The position numbers were made by a program, and so were the translations under genes. 26,597 nucleotides of DNA from JBEKEX01 sp050013615 (GTDB taxonomy: Bacteria; Chloroflexota; Anaerolineae; Anaerolineales; Anaerolineaceae): positions 1 to 26,597 of the forward strand of contig JBEKEX010000011.1 in NCBI GenBank assembly GCA_050013615.1, written 5' to 3'. Positions 8,193 to 16,571 of this stretch are shown piece by piece; positions within the stretch are counted from its first letter, which is position 1, and each line of letters opens with the position of its first letter. The notes beneath the pieces are model-generated. The model saw only the letters and a list, made by a program, of their open reading frames with translations. It did no database searches and had not been told where the DNA came from.

Positions 8193-9206
8193 ATGCCGAA
8201 CCCCATCTGGAATGTCCAACAGCACCGTTTGCGGGCTGTACCTCGCCTGCTTCTCTATGTGCTTTTGTGGGGGTTGTTGGCACTCGGGATGGTCTTTGTC
8301 ATGTCGGATGCGCTTCTGCCGCTTGTCCCTAAAGATTCTATTCTACTGAGCCAGGTGGTCGGAGGCAGTAGTTTCTTGTTTGCTGAATTGGTCAACCCCA
8401 TCGGCCCCCTGCTCGCTGCCATTTTGAGCTTGCTGGTCGCTGCACGGTTGTTGGATAGGCGTCCGGTCGCGGAGTATGGATTTCATTTCAACAGGCATTG
8501 GTTTGCCGACCTGGGGGCAGGCTTGGTGATCGGTATGCTTTTGATGCTGCTGATCTTCATCGCCGAATTTATGGCTGGCTGGGTTCAAGTAACCGGTGTG
8601 TTGCAGAGTAACGAGTCAACGTTGAGCTTTGGATGGGGACTGCTGGCTGGGGTGATCCTGTTCCTATGCACTGGCATTTGGGAGGAGTTGTTCAGCCGCG
8701 GCTATCCGTTGCGCAATCTGGCCGAAGGGTTCAACTGGAAACGGCTTGGCCCAGGCACTGCGCTCATCTTGGGTTATTTGTGCTCTTCGATCATTTTTGG
8801 CCTGATGCACGTTTTTAATCAATATGTCACCCCCGTGGCCGTTGTCAACCTGGTCATCGCCGGGTTGTGGCTCGGCCTTGCTTATGTTTTAACGGGGGAA
8901 TTGGCTTTGCCCATTGGGATTCACATCGCCTGGGATTTTTGTCAAGGCAGTGTGTTCGGTTTCCCAGTCAGCGGCGTGCGCGCGTTGTCCAGTGTTATAG
9001 CGTTCCACCAGGGCGGGCCGGAGCTGTTGACCGGCAGCACGTTCGGTCCCGAGGGCGGCCTGATCGGCTTGTTGGCCATGCTGCTGGGGTGCTTATTGGT
9101 GGTTGGATGGGTGCACCTGACGCGCGGGCACGTGGCGTGGCAAACGCAGTTGGCAACTTACCATCCGGCTGATAGCCAGCCGGTTTCGACGCCAACGGAA
9201 CACTAA
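8193..9206 (+). CDS. CPBP-family intramembrane metalloprotease (Abi/Rce1-like)
   Basis: A 337-residue polytopic membrane protein with about eight hydrophobic segments, beginning at residues 17-40. The three metalloprotease motifs are visible. Motif 1 is EExxxR in EELFSR (164-169), motif 2 is FxxxH in FGLMH (202-206), and motif 3 is HIAWDF with the conserved His at 244. Motif 3 has Asp where many members have Asn. The fold is that of Rce1/CAAX-type proteases acting inside the membrane, but the substrate cannot be predicted. It starts four bases after the ThyX-like gene and is probably the last gene of the long nusA operon. A new promoter begins 15 bases after its stop. Confidence 0.9.
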   Translation: MPNPIWNVQQHRLRAVPRLLLYVLLWGLLALGMVFVMSDALLPLVPKDSILLSQVVGGSSFLFAELVNPIGPLLAAILSLLVAARLLDRRPVAEYGFHFNRHWFADLGAGLVIGMLLMLLIFIAEFMAGWVQVTGVLQSNESTLSFGWGLLAGVILFLCTGIWEELFSRGYPLRNLAEGFNWKRLGPGTALILGYLCSSIIFGLMHVFNQYVTPVAVVNLVIAGLWLGLAYVLTGELALPIGIHIAWDFCQGSVFGFPVSGVRALSSVIAFHQGGPELLTGSTFGPEGGLIGLLAMLLGCLLVVGWVHLTRGHVAWQTQLATYHPADSQPVSTPTEH

Positions 9207-9220
9207 AATGTAAGAGCCAC

Positions 9221-9248
9221 TTGACAAATCTTTCCAGATGCCTATAAT
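9221..9248 (+). promoter_or_regulatory. Consensus sigma-70 promoter for the T-box/trpB2 unit
   Basis: TTGACA (9221-9226) and TATAAT (9243-9248) are both perfect consensus hexamers, with a 16-bp spacer. The predicted start is near 9255, just before the conserved 5' part of the T-box leader. Nothing else in the window matches the consensus as well. Confidence 0.9.
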
Positions 9249-9254
9249 CAAAAC

Positions 9255-9577
9255 AACTTAACATTCAAAGACTTTGAAGAGGACGAGTAAGTTGCACCCA
9301 GGCGGTACAGAGAGCAGGGAAAGGTGAGAACCTGCCCGCACAGTTCAGCCGAATGGCCCTCGGAGTTGCCAGGCAAACGCCTACGCCAGTAGCCTGCGCC
9401 GGAGTTGTCACCGTTAGCACGACAAAGGGTATCATGACCTGGTCATTGTACCCAAATCGAGTGAAGCTGGCTTATCCTGTGGTGCGATCATCACGGGATT
9501 TTTTTATCAGCTTAACCGGGGTGGCACCGCGGACCTTAGCGTTCGTCCCTGTTTGTGGGATGGACGCTTTTCATTTT
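9255..9577 (+). ncRNA. T-box riboswitch, predicted tRNA-Trp specific
   Basis: The roughly 320-nt leader before trpB2 has the T-box landmarks in order. The stem I 5' part is GAAGAGGACGAGTAA (9276-9290), then the AG-bulge region AGAGAGC (from about 9309). The specifier segment GAATGG places codon UGG (Trp) at 9354-9356, in the usual context GAA-codon-CC. A CCGTTAG block follows near 9411. The T-box sequence proper, GGGGTGGCACCGCGG, lies at about 9518-9532. Its UGGC (9522-9525) would pair with a GCCA 3' end, which fits tRNA-Trp with discriminator G73. An intrinsic terminator follows. Uncharged tRNA-Trp should stabilise the antiterminator and switch on trpB2. A short open frame across this region is not a gene. 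Confidence 0.93.
9538..9577 (+). terminator. Attenuator (intrinsic terminator) of the Trp T-box
   Basis: A 12-bp stem (9538-9549 with 9557-9568), including two G-U pairs, encloses a 7-nt loop and is followed by TTTTCATTTT. It lies directly after the T-box sequence, as expected for transcriptional control. Confidence 0.9.
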
Positions 9578-9627
9578 AATTAGCGTCGATCCCTCCACTC
9601 TTATTCTATTTTTTATGGAGGTGTATC

Positions 9628-11007
9628 ATGTTTGACCAAACCCGTTTCGACCTGCGGCAATCCGATCTGCCGCGCGCCTGGTACAACATCCAGGCGGATA
9701 GTCCCGTGGCGCCGACACCCGTGCTGAACCCACAGACCATGGAGCCGGTCACGCCCGATTTCCTTTCGGTGCTGTTCCCGATGGAATTGATCCAGCAGGA
9801 AGTCAGCACGGAGCGGTATATCGACATCCCTGAGGAAGTGCAGGAGGTGTATAAGTTGTGGCGGCCAACCCCGCTCATGCGGGCCGTGCGCCTCGAGCGA
9901 GCCCTTGGGACGCCGGCTCATATTTATTATAAATATGAAGGCGTTTCGCCTTCCGGCAGCCATAAATCCAACACGGCCGTGGCTCAGGCTTTCTACAACA
10001 AAGTAGCCGGTACACGGGCACTGACCACGGAGACCGGCGCAGGGCAGTGGGGTTCTGCCTTGGCCATGGCCTGCCAGTTCTTCGGCATGGGCTTGGAAGT
10101 CTACATGGTCAACGTTTCCTACCAGCAAAAGCCGTATCGGCGCATTCTGATGGAAACCTATGGCGCCCAGGTATTTGCCAGTCCCACCGGCCGCACCCAG
10201 GCCGGCCGAAATATATTGCAGGACAATCCTGCCAGCCCTGGCTCGTTGGGCATTGCCATTTCTGAAGCGGTGGAAGTGGCAGCCGGATCGGGCGGGATGA
10301 AGAAGTACAGCCTCGGCTCGGTGCTTAACCACGTCTTGCTGCACCAGACGGTCATCGGGGAAGAGGCGTTGAAGCAGATGGACCTGGCAGGGGAATACCC
10401 GGACGTGGTGATCGGCTGCGTGGGGGGAGGGTCCAATTTCAGCGGCATTGCTTTTCCGTTCTTGCGCGAGAATCTGCGCGGTGGCAAGCACACACGGTTG
10501 GTGGCTGTCGAACCCACCGCTACCCCTTCATTGACTCAAGGGATGTATGCTTTCGATTACGGTGACACGGGGCGAATGGCACCGATCGTCAAGATGTACA
10601 CGCTCGGCCATGATTTCATTCCACCCTCCATCCACGCCGGCGGGTTGCGCTATCATGGCATGTCGCCGTTGGTGAGCGGTTTGTATAACGCCGGCTATAT
10701 CGAAGCGCGTGCCGTGCGGCAGTTATCGGTGTTCGAGGCTGCGCTCGAATTCGTCAAGTCGGAAGGGATCTTGCCTGCCCCCGAATCGGCGCATGCCATC
10801 CGGGCCGCCATCGACGAGGCGCTTGAAGCGAAGCGCACCGGTGAAAAGCGTGTGATCCTGTTCAACCTATCGGGTCACGGTCATTTCGACCTTTCGGCAT
10901 ATCAGGCTTACATGTCTGGGAAACTGGAGAATGACGATTATCCTGCCGAAGCAGCGAAATCCCTGGCAAGCCGTTTGCCGCAGGTAGAGATCAACGCGGC
11001 AGCGTAA
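9628..11007 (+). CDS. trpB2: Tryptophan synthase beta chain, TrpB2 type
   Basis: A PLP enzyme of 459 residues that would join indole and serine to give tryptophan. It is longer than classical TrpB1 and has the extended N-terminus of the TrpB2 class. The PLP lysine is K113 in GSHKSNTA, and the phosphate-binding glycine loop is VGGGSN (265-270). The WRPTPL and ETGAGQWG blocks are also typical. GGAGG (9617-9621) ends six bases before the ATG. No trpA or other trp gene is adjacent, so it stands alone. TrpB2 proteins can work without TrpA and may salvage indole. The upstream Trp-specific T-box supports a true role in tryptophan supply here. Confidence 0.95.
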   Translation: MFDQTRFDLRQSDLPRAWYNIQADSPVAPTPVLNPQTMEPVTPDFLSVLFPMELIQQEVSTERYIDIPEEVQEVYKLWRPTPLMRAVRLERALGTPAHIYYKYEGVSPSGSHKSNTAVAQAFYNKVAGTRALTTETGAGQWGSALAMACQFFGMGLEVYMVNVSYQQKPYRRILMETYGAQVFASPTGRTQAGRNILQDNPASPGSLGIAISEAVEVAAGSGGMKKYSLGSVLNHVLLHQTVIGEEALKQMDLAGEYPDVVIGCVGGGSNFSGIAFPFLRENLRGGKHTRLVAVEPTATPSLTQGMYAFDYGDTGRMAPIVKMYTLGHDFIPPSIHAGGLRYHGMSPLVSGLYNAGYIEARAVRQLSVFEAALEFVKSEGILPAPESAHAIRAAIDEALEAKRTGEKRVILFNLSGHGHFDLSAYQAYMSGKLENDDYPAEAAKSLASRLPQVEINAAA

Positions 11008-11041
11008 GATTTAGGGTTAATTTCACTAGGGGCGAAACAGG

Positions 11042-11080
11042 GAGACCGGCTCATATAGTGGCCGGTCTCTTTCATTTTTT
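11042..11080 (+). terminator. Intrinsic terminator after trpB2
   Basis: A 9-bp perfect GC-rich stem, GAGACCGGC (11042-11050) with GCCGGTCTC (11061-11069), has a 10-nt loop and is followed by TTTCATTTTTT. The T-rich side favours + strand termination. Its tail overlaps the stop of the convergent FIST gene. Confidence 0.9.
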
Positions 11081-12253
11081 AGTTTCGCCGATCAAGGCGA
11101 TCTCCAGGTGTTGATCTAATAAATGCGGGCGTGGACCAGTTCCGGAGCGGGCGAATTGCCCGAGTGTGCATGCTCCAATAAACGGGATGTTTCCTAGTTC
11201 CGTTTGCAGCGCATCGGCCACCTGATTGGGTTTGGCCTCGAATAGATAGCGCCAGGCAAGGTCGGCGAATACCAGCGCCAGGATAGGTTTTGCATTTCCC
11301 TGGCTTTTTAGCGATTCCATGGCTTCTTGTGCGGCGCGATGGATGGCGCTTAAGCAGCTAGTGGCATCACCGATCATCAAATGCCCGGTGAGATTTTCTT
11401 CCAGCGTGGCGCTCATTTTGAGCCGCCCATCGGCTTCAGCAATCAACGGGGCATGCAGAGTGAGTTCTCCACCCTGTGTCTCACTTTCGATGCCAAGCGG
11501 GTAAAGCCGAACGAGTTCGTTGAGCGGCGGCTTGCACCAATCCTGGACAGGAGATTTGAATGCCCGGCTATAGGTCTCGGCCGCCGGCAGCCCGTTGAGT
11601 GTTTGGATCCAACGGCCGGTAACCTCGGTCAACGTAAAGTGGATGCCGGTATCCCGCCAGCCATGGGCTGCCCCGACACCCAGCCGCAGTCTGTCATAAA
11701 GGATCAATGATGCGAAGGCGGCGCCGCCCCACTGGGAGCCTCCCACAATGGGAGTTTGCCCCAATTGATACTCGCCGGAGGCCAATCCGCCAGCCAGGGG
11801 GATGGCAGTTTGACCCAACGCCGCGCACAGCAGGCCGGCTTCACCACTGACACCATCTGCGGCCAGTAGCAAAGCTTGGGGCGGTTGCTGGGGGTTGTTC
11901 AACAACTGGACCAAGGCAAAAGCTGCATTGAGTGTTTCATTGGAGTATTTGGGCCACCAATTGACCTGCACATCCGAATCCCGCCCGCCGATGATCGCTA
12001 CGGCCACGGAACGGTTCTGCTCGCCGGCGCTGGAAAAAGTCGCATGGGTGCAAAACCCCCACAATGGCACGCTGGCGAGCATGCTGCTGACGCCGGCAAC
12101 GGCGTCGCCGGTGTTATATTCCTGCGAGACGAAGACCAGGCCGAGGATGGGGTGGACCGTTCCCAATTTGTCCAGCGCCTGCCGCGTGGCTTTGCGGGCG
12201 GCATCGCGCCCGTCCAGGCCTTTTCCGATCCCAACGGCAACATTGGTAGTCAT
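11072..12253 (-). CDS. FIST-domain (FIST_N/FIST_C) sensory protein
   Basis: A 393-residue soluble protein with no signal peptide or membrane segment. It fits the two-part FIST architecture. The N-terminal half (about 1-190) has alternating strands and the motifs GFCTHATFSSAG and AVAIIGG. The C-terminal half (about 190-393) ends with GNIPFIGACTLGQFA, which matches the closing block of FIST_C. FIST domains are thought to bind small ligands, perhaps amino acids, and are usually found with signalling proteins. This gene lies 19 bp after the histidine kinase gene on the same strand. A ligand-sensing partner or regulator of that kinase is therefore a reasonable inference, not shown by sequence. The ribosome binding site is weak (AAAGAG). 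Confidence 0.82.
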   Translation of the reverse strand: MTTNVAVGIGKGLDGRDAARKATRQALDKLGTVHPILGLVFVSQEYNTGDAVAGVSSMLASVPLWGFCTHATFSSAGEQNRSVAVAIIGGRDSDVQVNWWPKYSNETLNAAFALVQLLNNPQQPPQALLLAADGVSGEAGLLCAALGQTAIPLAGGLASGEYQLGQTPIVGGSQWGGAAFASLILYDRLRLGVGAAHGWRDTGIHFTLTEVTGRWIQTLNGLPAAETYSRAFKSPVQDWCKPPLNELVRLYPLGIESETQGGELTLHAPLIAEADGRLKMSATLEENLTGHLMIGDATSCLSAIHRAAQEAMESLKSQGNAKPILALVFADLAWRYLFEAKPNQVADALQTELGNIPFIGACTLGQFARSGTGPRPHLLDQHLEIALIGETKK

Positions 12254-12272
12254 GGTTTCTCTTTAAGTGCCT

Positions 12273-15200
12273 CTATTCAGCGACCGGGATGGTAAAGTGG
12301 AAAGTGGAGCCTTGGTACAACTCACTCTCGAACCATATCCTACCGCCTTGCATCTCCACAAGGCTGTGGGTGATGTTGAGCCCTAATCCTGTGCCGGGGA
12401 TGTCGCGGGTGTGAGAATCTTCGGAGCGGAAGAATTTCTGGAAGACTTTGTCCACTTCATCAGGGCCGATACCGATCCCATTATCCTGCACCCAAATGTG
12501 CACCACATTGGGGGTACCCTGTGGGTCCCAAACGTTGGCACAACATTCAGCTGCAACGGTGATCTTTCCACCTTTTTCAGTGTACTTGTAAGCATTGCTG
12601 ACAAGATTGATCAGGACTTGCAAGAGGCGGGACTTATCAGCCCACAGCTTGGGCAGTTGATCGGGCACTTCAATGGTGAGTGTTTGCTCTTTCTCATCGA
12701 TTTGATGTTGGAGGGAGCGGCGGACGTCGTCGATGACGTCCTTCAGCGCAATCGCAGAGAAATCCAGCCGCAACCGGCCGGCTTCGATCTTGGACAGGTC
12801 GTTGAGGTCGGTCACCAAGGTGTTCATCTGGTTGACGTTGGAAAGGATGGTGCCCAAAAAGCCCGCTTGCACCTCGTTGATACCTCCGACCGTCTTGGCG
12901 GCCAGAAGTTCCGTATAGCCCTTGATGGAAGTCATGGGATTCTTTAATTCGTGTGCCACCAGCGAAACAAAATCACTCTTGGCTTCGTTGGCAGCCTGCA
13001 CGGCGCTATAAAGTTGGGCGTTGGCGATAGCAATCGAGGCATGGTCGCTCAAGCGGGTGAGGAAGTTCAGCGTTTCGTCACTGCAAAGGCCGGGTTCAGA
13101 GCTTTCAAGCAAGATAATGCCAATTGTATTCGATTCGCGCCGGATAGGGACAAGAACGCGGCTATGTGCACTTTCCAGCAAGTGCTTGGCACTAGTGCCC
13201 AATTTGAATTGTGCAGTCCGCCCCGATGTGATGGCGCTACGCAGGTCGAATTGGTCCAGAGGGATAATTTCATTGGGAAAAGCGGCCAGGGCCTCGGCAA
13301 AATTTTCCGTAGCCATCACCTGCAGATTATCTTTGATCACCATGCCTACCAGGCCGGCGGATGAACCGGATTGGCGCATGGCCCAATCCAGCGTGATCTT
13401 TACGGCGCGTTCTGTGTCCAGGCTGGTATTCAGCTCGCGGTCGATGCGTTGCAGCACCGAAAGTTCTTCCAACCGCTCGTTGAGAGCCTGATCGGTCAAA
13501 GCATAAAGACGGGAGTTTTCGATGGCGATGGCTGCCTGGCTGGCAAATGAGTTCAACAACTCCTGATCATCGTTTGTGAAATTGGAGCCATCCCGTTTGT
13601 TCACCATTTCCAACACGCCGATCACTTTTTCTTTGACCAGGAATGGCAACGCTATGAGAGATCGGGTCACGAACCCCGTATATTGGTCAGTCTCAGAGGA
13701 CCAGTCTGCGGAGTCGTGCACGTCGTTGACGACGACCGGCAACCGGGTGAGCACGGCTTTTCCGGCCACGCCGTAGTTGGCCGGCATGCGCCGGTTCACT
13801 AACTTGTCTGCCGCCGGCCCTGTGGCAACACGGAAGACCAGTTCGCCGGTCGTTTCGTCCAACAAGAACAGACTGCCTGCCTCGCATGTCAGAAGGCTCA
13901 CGGCGCTTTGCACGATGCTTTGAAGCAGAGATTCTTGCTCGAGCGTAGAGGTGAGCTGGCGAGAGGCTTCGTTCAGGGTCGCCATTTGCTTTGCCCGGCG
14001 GTCGGTCTCTTCCAGGAGGCGGGCTTTCACGATGGCACCGGCGACCAGGTCGGCAATGGCGGTGATCAATTTCAATTGATTCTCGGTGTATGTAACGGCA
14101 GGGTCTCGGCTCCCCAGGCTCAATACGCCGATAATGTCACTGCCAGTAATCAAGGGCACGCCGATCCAGGCCAGGAGCGAAGTCTGCGGGGCAGCTAATT
14201 CGCGCAGTAGGCATTCTTGGGAATAGTTTGCAATCAGCACGGCAGTTTTCAAGCGCAGCACTTCATACTCAAGCGGAAAATTGGCGTCCCCAAACCTTAA
14301 TTCTTTCTGCGAAACGCGTTTGCCCTCTTCAACCATAAAGGATGGCAGTAATTGATTTGTGTCTTGACTTGTCAAGAGAATGTAAAAGTCGTCGGCCAGA
14401 ACTGCTTGTGCGGCCTCGGAATAGATCGAATCGAGGATTTTATCGAGTGCGCTGCTCAAGTTGATGCCCTGGGCAATGTGGGTGAGGACGTTCATCTCGC
14501 GCACCTGATTTTCCATATTGGTCACCACCTGGGCGCGCTCAAAGGCAAGCACGGCTTGCGTGCACAACGATTCGAGAAAGTTGAGCTCATCAAGCGAATA
14601 GGTATCGCCTGAAGACCGCGGCCCCAACGCCACCCAGCCATCAAGTCCCTGGCGTGCCGGCAGGGGTGCGAAGACGCATGCGCCAAGCAACCTGAGGCGG
14701 GCTTTTTCGGACTGTAGCGTTTCAGGAAGCGAGTTCAAGTCGTCGATGAAAAGCGGGTTGCGTTGGCCGCCTAACAGGCGGGTCAGTGCGCTTCCCGCAG
14801 GGAAGCGTAGATCGCTTGTGGGGTGACCTGCTTCATCGGAGATGGCAGTGAAATGGCCGGAAGCAGGATCGTGGAGGAAAGTATGGATTTCACCTGGGGA
14901 AAGCGCCGTCTTGATCTTTTGACGTAGCGAGCGGTTGACCGCCACCAGGTCGAAGGCGCGGGTCATGTCGCTGGCAAAGGAATTGAGTTGTTCCTGGTAG
15001 GTGCGCTCACCTTTAAAGAAGAGGGCGTTAATGGTCTTTTCCAGCCATTGGCGCAACGGCATGAATGTCAGGGCGACGATGAAGAGAATGATACCGGTAA
15101 GCAGTGGACTATTTTGGGGGAGGATTCCGGAGAAAACGAGGTTGACCCCGGTAATGATCAACGCATAACCCACTGCGATGAAGATGATCAAGACGGTATA

Positions 15201-16292
15201 GACCAGGGTTTGACTGAAGAAGAAATTGACCTGGACGTTCCAGTAGCGCTGGATGGTGTACCAGATGGCTAGGGCGAAAACCAACGTTGGGACCAATAGA
15301 TAGGGTGAAAAGATCAGGCCGGGCAAGAAGGGAGAAATTGCCTGCCAGATACCGATAGGCAGGAAGCCGATCACTGCTCCCACCAACAAGATCAGCAATT
15401 GTTCGCGGTCGATGGGTGATGCGTTGTGGGCACGGCGGATGAGGAGCAGGACAAGTGCAGATAGGGTGAGCGCACCACAAGCCAAGAACTGTAGCTGAAG
15501 ACCCTGATTGAATGAGGCCAGGACTGCCGGGCGGTAGAGATTAACCAGCGAATAGGCAGCCGGCAGGAGTGTGATAACGTAGCCGAGTCCTGAAAGCCAG
15601 GGTACCCGTCGTAGCGTTGAATCAATTTGGGGGAATTGCAGCACCATGGCGAAGAGGCTTCCGCCGGCTACAGATATTGCAATCATCCAGAAAGGAATTA
15701 ATCGCTGCGTGGTTTCGAAATCGAACAAGCCAGCGGTGCTCACTGCGATGGAGGCGGCGAAAACCACAAACGTCTGACCGATCACTTCGTCCCGCCGCGT
15801 CAGGAAAGACCAGATGGCGCAGATCAGATAGATCAAGCTGATGGCATAGGGCACATACAAGAATCCCCATTGGTCGCCTGTGGGAAATTTGATCAAGGTC
15901 AGGGATTGCACATGAGCAGAGCCATCCGGAGCGGCCATTGATAAAGTGACCTGATCTCCGGGGACATGCAGCTTGAGGATCGCCTGGAGGGAGGATGCAT
16001 CTGTGACGGGCATGCCATCTACCTTCATAAGCTGGTAGCCATTCGGCAGAACAGCTTGAGTTGCGGCCCAGAGGGGCTGAGATGAAAAGGAAGCATCTCC
16101 ATTGACGATCATGTCATGTTCGACGAAAGCACCCAGGAACGGTGTGGCAAGCCAGTCGTGCGCCAAGAACGGCACGGCCACGACCGCCACCAGCGCTGCC
16201 AATAAATAGACAGACACGGTTAGCTTTATTAGGAAGGCTCGCCAGGATAATGGCTGGCTAATTCTGAAATACTTGGAGAGAAAGACAGACAT
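12273..16292 (-). CDS. Large membrane sensor histidine kinase with PDZ-like and multiple GAF domains
   Basis: A 1339-residue kinase. The first membrane helix (about 19-44) is followed by an extracytoplasmic PDZ-like loop (about 80-135, with GYQLMKVDGMPVTDASSL). About nine more membrane helices lie between 143 and 415. The cytoplasmic part has four GAF-like domains (about 440-590, 593-758, 758-930 and 930-1095); the first is the most divergent. HisKA carries the phospho-acceptor His1114 in VAHELKNPMTSIKGY. The HATPase_c domain has the N box LINLVSNAYKYTEKGG, the G1 box DNGIGIG and the G2 box GTGLGLNI, so the kinase looks active. No receiver domain or response regulator gene is adjacent, so its partner lies elsewhere. 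The input signal is unknown. The start is the first ATG in an open frame, with a weak ribosome binding site. Confidence 0.93.
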   Translation of the reverse strand: MSVFLSKYFRISQPLSWRAFLIKLTVSVYLLAALVAVVAVPFLAHDWLATPFLGAFVEHDMIVNGDASFSSQPLWAATQAVLPNGYQLMKVDGMPVTDASSLQAILKLHVPGDQVTLSMAAPDGSAHVQSLTLIKFPTGDQWGFLYVPYAISLIYLICAIWSFLTRRDEVIGQTFVVFAASIAVSTAGLFDFETTQRLIPFWMIAISVAGGSLFAMVLQFPQIDSTLRRVPWLSGLGYVITLLPAAYSLVNLYRPAVLASFNQGLQLQFLACGALTLSALVLLLIRRAHNASPIDREQLLILLVGAVIGFLPIGIWQAISPFLPGLIFSPYLLVPTLVFALAIWYTIQRYWNVQVNFFFSQTLVYTVLIIFIAVGYALIITGVNLVFSGILPQNSPLLTGIILFIVALTFMPLRQWLEKTINALFFKGERTYQEQLNSFASDMTRAFDLVAVNRSLRQKIKTALSPGEIHTFLHDPASGHFTAISDEAGHPTSDLRFPAGSALTRLLGGQRNPLFIDDLNSLPETLQSEKARLRLLGACVFAPLPARQGLDGWVALGPRSSGDTYSLDELNFLESLCTQAVLAFERAQVVTNMENQVREMNVLTHIAQGINLSSALDKILDSIYSEAAQAVLADDFYILLTSQDTNQLLPSFMVEEGKRVSQKELRFGDANFPLEYEVLRLKTAVLIANYSQECLLRELAAPQTSLLAWIGVPLITGSDIIGVLSLGSRDPAVTYTENQLKLITAIADLVAGAIVKARLLEETDRRAKQMATLNEASRQLTSTLEQESLLQSIVQSAVSLLTCEAGSLFLLDETTGELVFRVATGPAADKLVNRRMPANYGVAGKAVLTRLPVVVNDVHDSADWSSETDQYTGFVTRSLIALPFLVKEKVIGVLEMVNKRDGSNFTNDDQELLNSFASQAAIAIENSRLYALTDQALNERLEELSVLQRIDRELNTSLDTERAVKITLDWAMRQSGSSAGLVGMVIKDNLQVMATENFAEALAAFPNEIIPLDQFDLRSAITSGRTAQFKLGTSAKHLLESAHSRVLVPIRRESNTIGIILLESSEPGLCSDETLNFLTRLSDHASIAIANAQLYSAVQAANEAKSDFVSLVAHELKNPMTSIKGYTELLAAKTVGGINEVQAGFLGTILSNVNQMNTLVTDLNDLSKIEAGRLRLDFSAIALKDVIDDVRRSLQHQIDEKEQTLTIEVPDQLPKLWADKSRLLQVLINLVSNAYKYTEKGGKITVAAECCANVWDPQGTPNVVHIWVQDNGIGIGPDEVDKVFQKFFRSEDSHTRDIPGTGLGLNITHSLVEMQGGRIWFESELYQGSTFHFTIPVAE

Positions 16293-16325
16293 GGTTTTGG
16301 TCGCTGGTAAGCGGCAGGAGTTGGT

Positions 16326-16345
16326 GGATCATGCTCGCTTGATCC
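16326..16345. repeat. Inverted repeat upstream of the kinase gene
   Basis: GGATCA and TGATCC arms surround 8 nt. The repeat lies between the kinase start and its possible -10 element, so it could be an operator or an RNA hairpin. Evidence is limited to the symmetry. Confidence 0.25.
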
Positions 16346-16393
16346 CTCTCTTGAGACGCACTTTGCAGCCCCGCCGAATGGTTGAATAAAAAT

Positions 16394-16399
16394 ATTATA
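16394..16399 (-). promoter_or_regulatory. Possible -10 element for the kinase/FIST unit
   Basis: TATAAT reads on the - strand about 100 bp upstream of the kinase ATG. No recognisable -35 lies at the right distance, so this is weak. The rest of the divergent intergenic region (16293-16571) holds no gene. Confidence 0.3.
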
Positions 16400-16480
16400 C
16401 GTCATTCCCCCTTGGGAAGGAGAGCTTTGCGCGGTGGGAAAGAGAATGGGTAAATGGTGGCTTTTACATGATTGCCCGTT

Positions 16481-16516
16481 TTGACAGCTTCCCATTTTAT
16501 TATTATCTGTCATAAT
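16481..16516 (+). promoter_or_regulatory. Possible promoter/operator for the methylase-like gene
   Basis: A perfect TTGACA at 16481-16486 is followed by an AT-rich stretch, but no good -10 lies at 16-18 bp (TATTAT at 16501 is only 14 bp away). TGACAG (16482-16487) and CTGTCA (16507-16512) form an inverted repeat around it, which could be a repressor site. Confidence 0.35.
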
Positions 16517-16571
16517 ATTATTTATCGGTCGTCTTTGTTGATAGATGGAGCATTTGTAAAGACATACTCTA

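Noticed and set aside
9353..9583. Short + strand frame (76 codons) between the CPBP gene and trpB2, as a small protein
   Set aside because: It lies wholly within the T-box RNA and runs through the attenuator stem; no ribosome binding site or family supports it.
9613..10491. Antisense open frame (292 codons) opposite trpB2
   Set aside because: The + strand encodes clear TrpB2 motifs throughout; the antisense product resembles no family.
11042..11080. Bidirectional terminator serving the FIST gene as well
   Set aside because: On the - strand the hairpin is followed by a non-T-rich stretch, so only + strand termination is supported.
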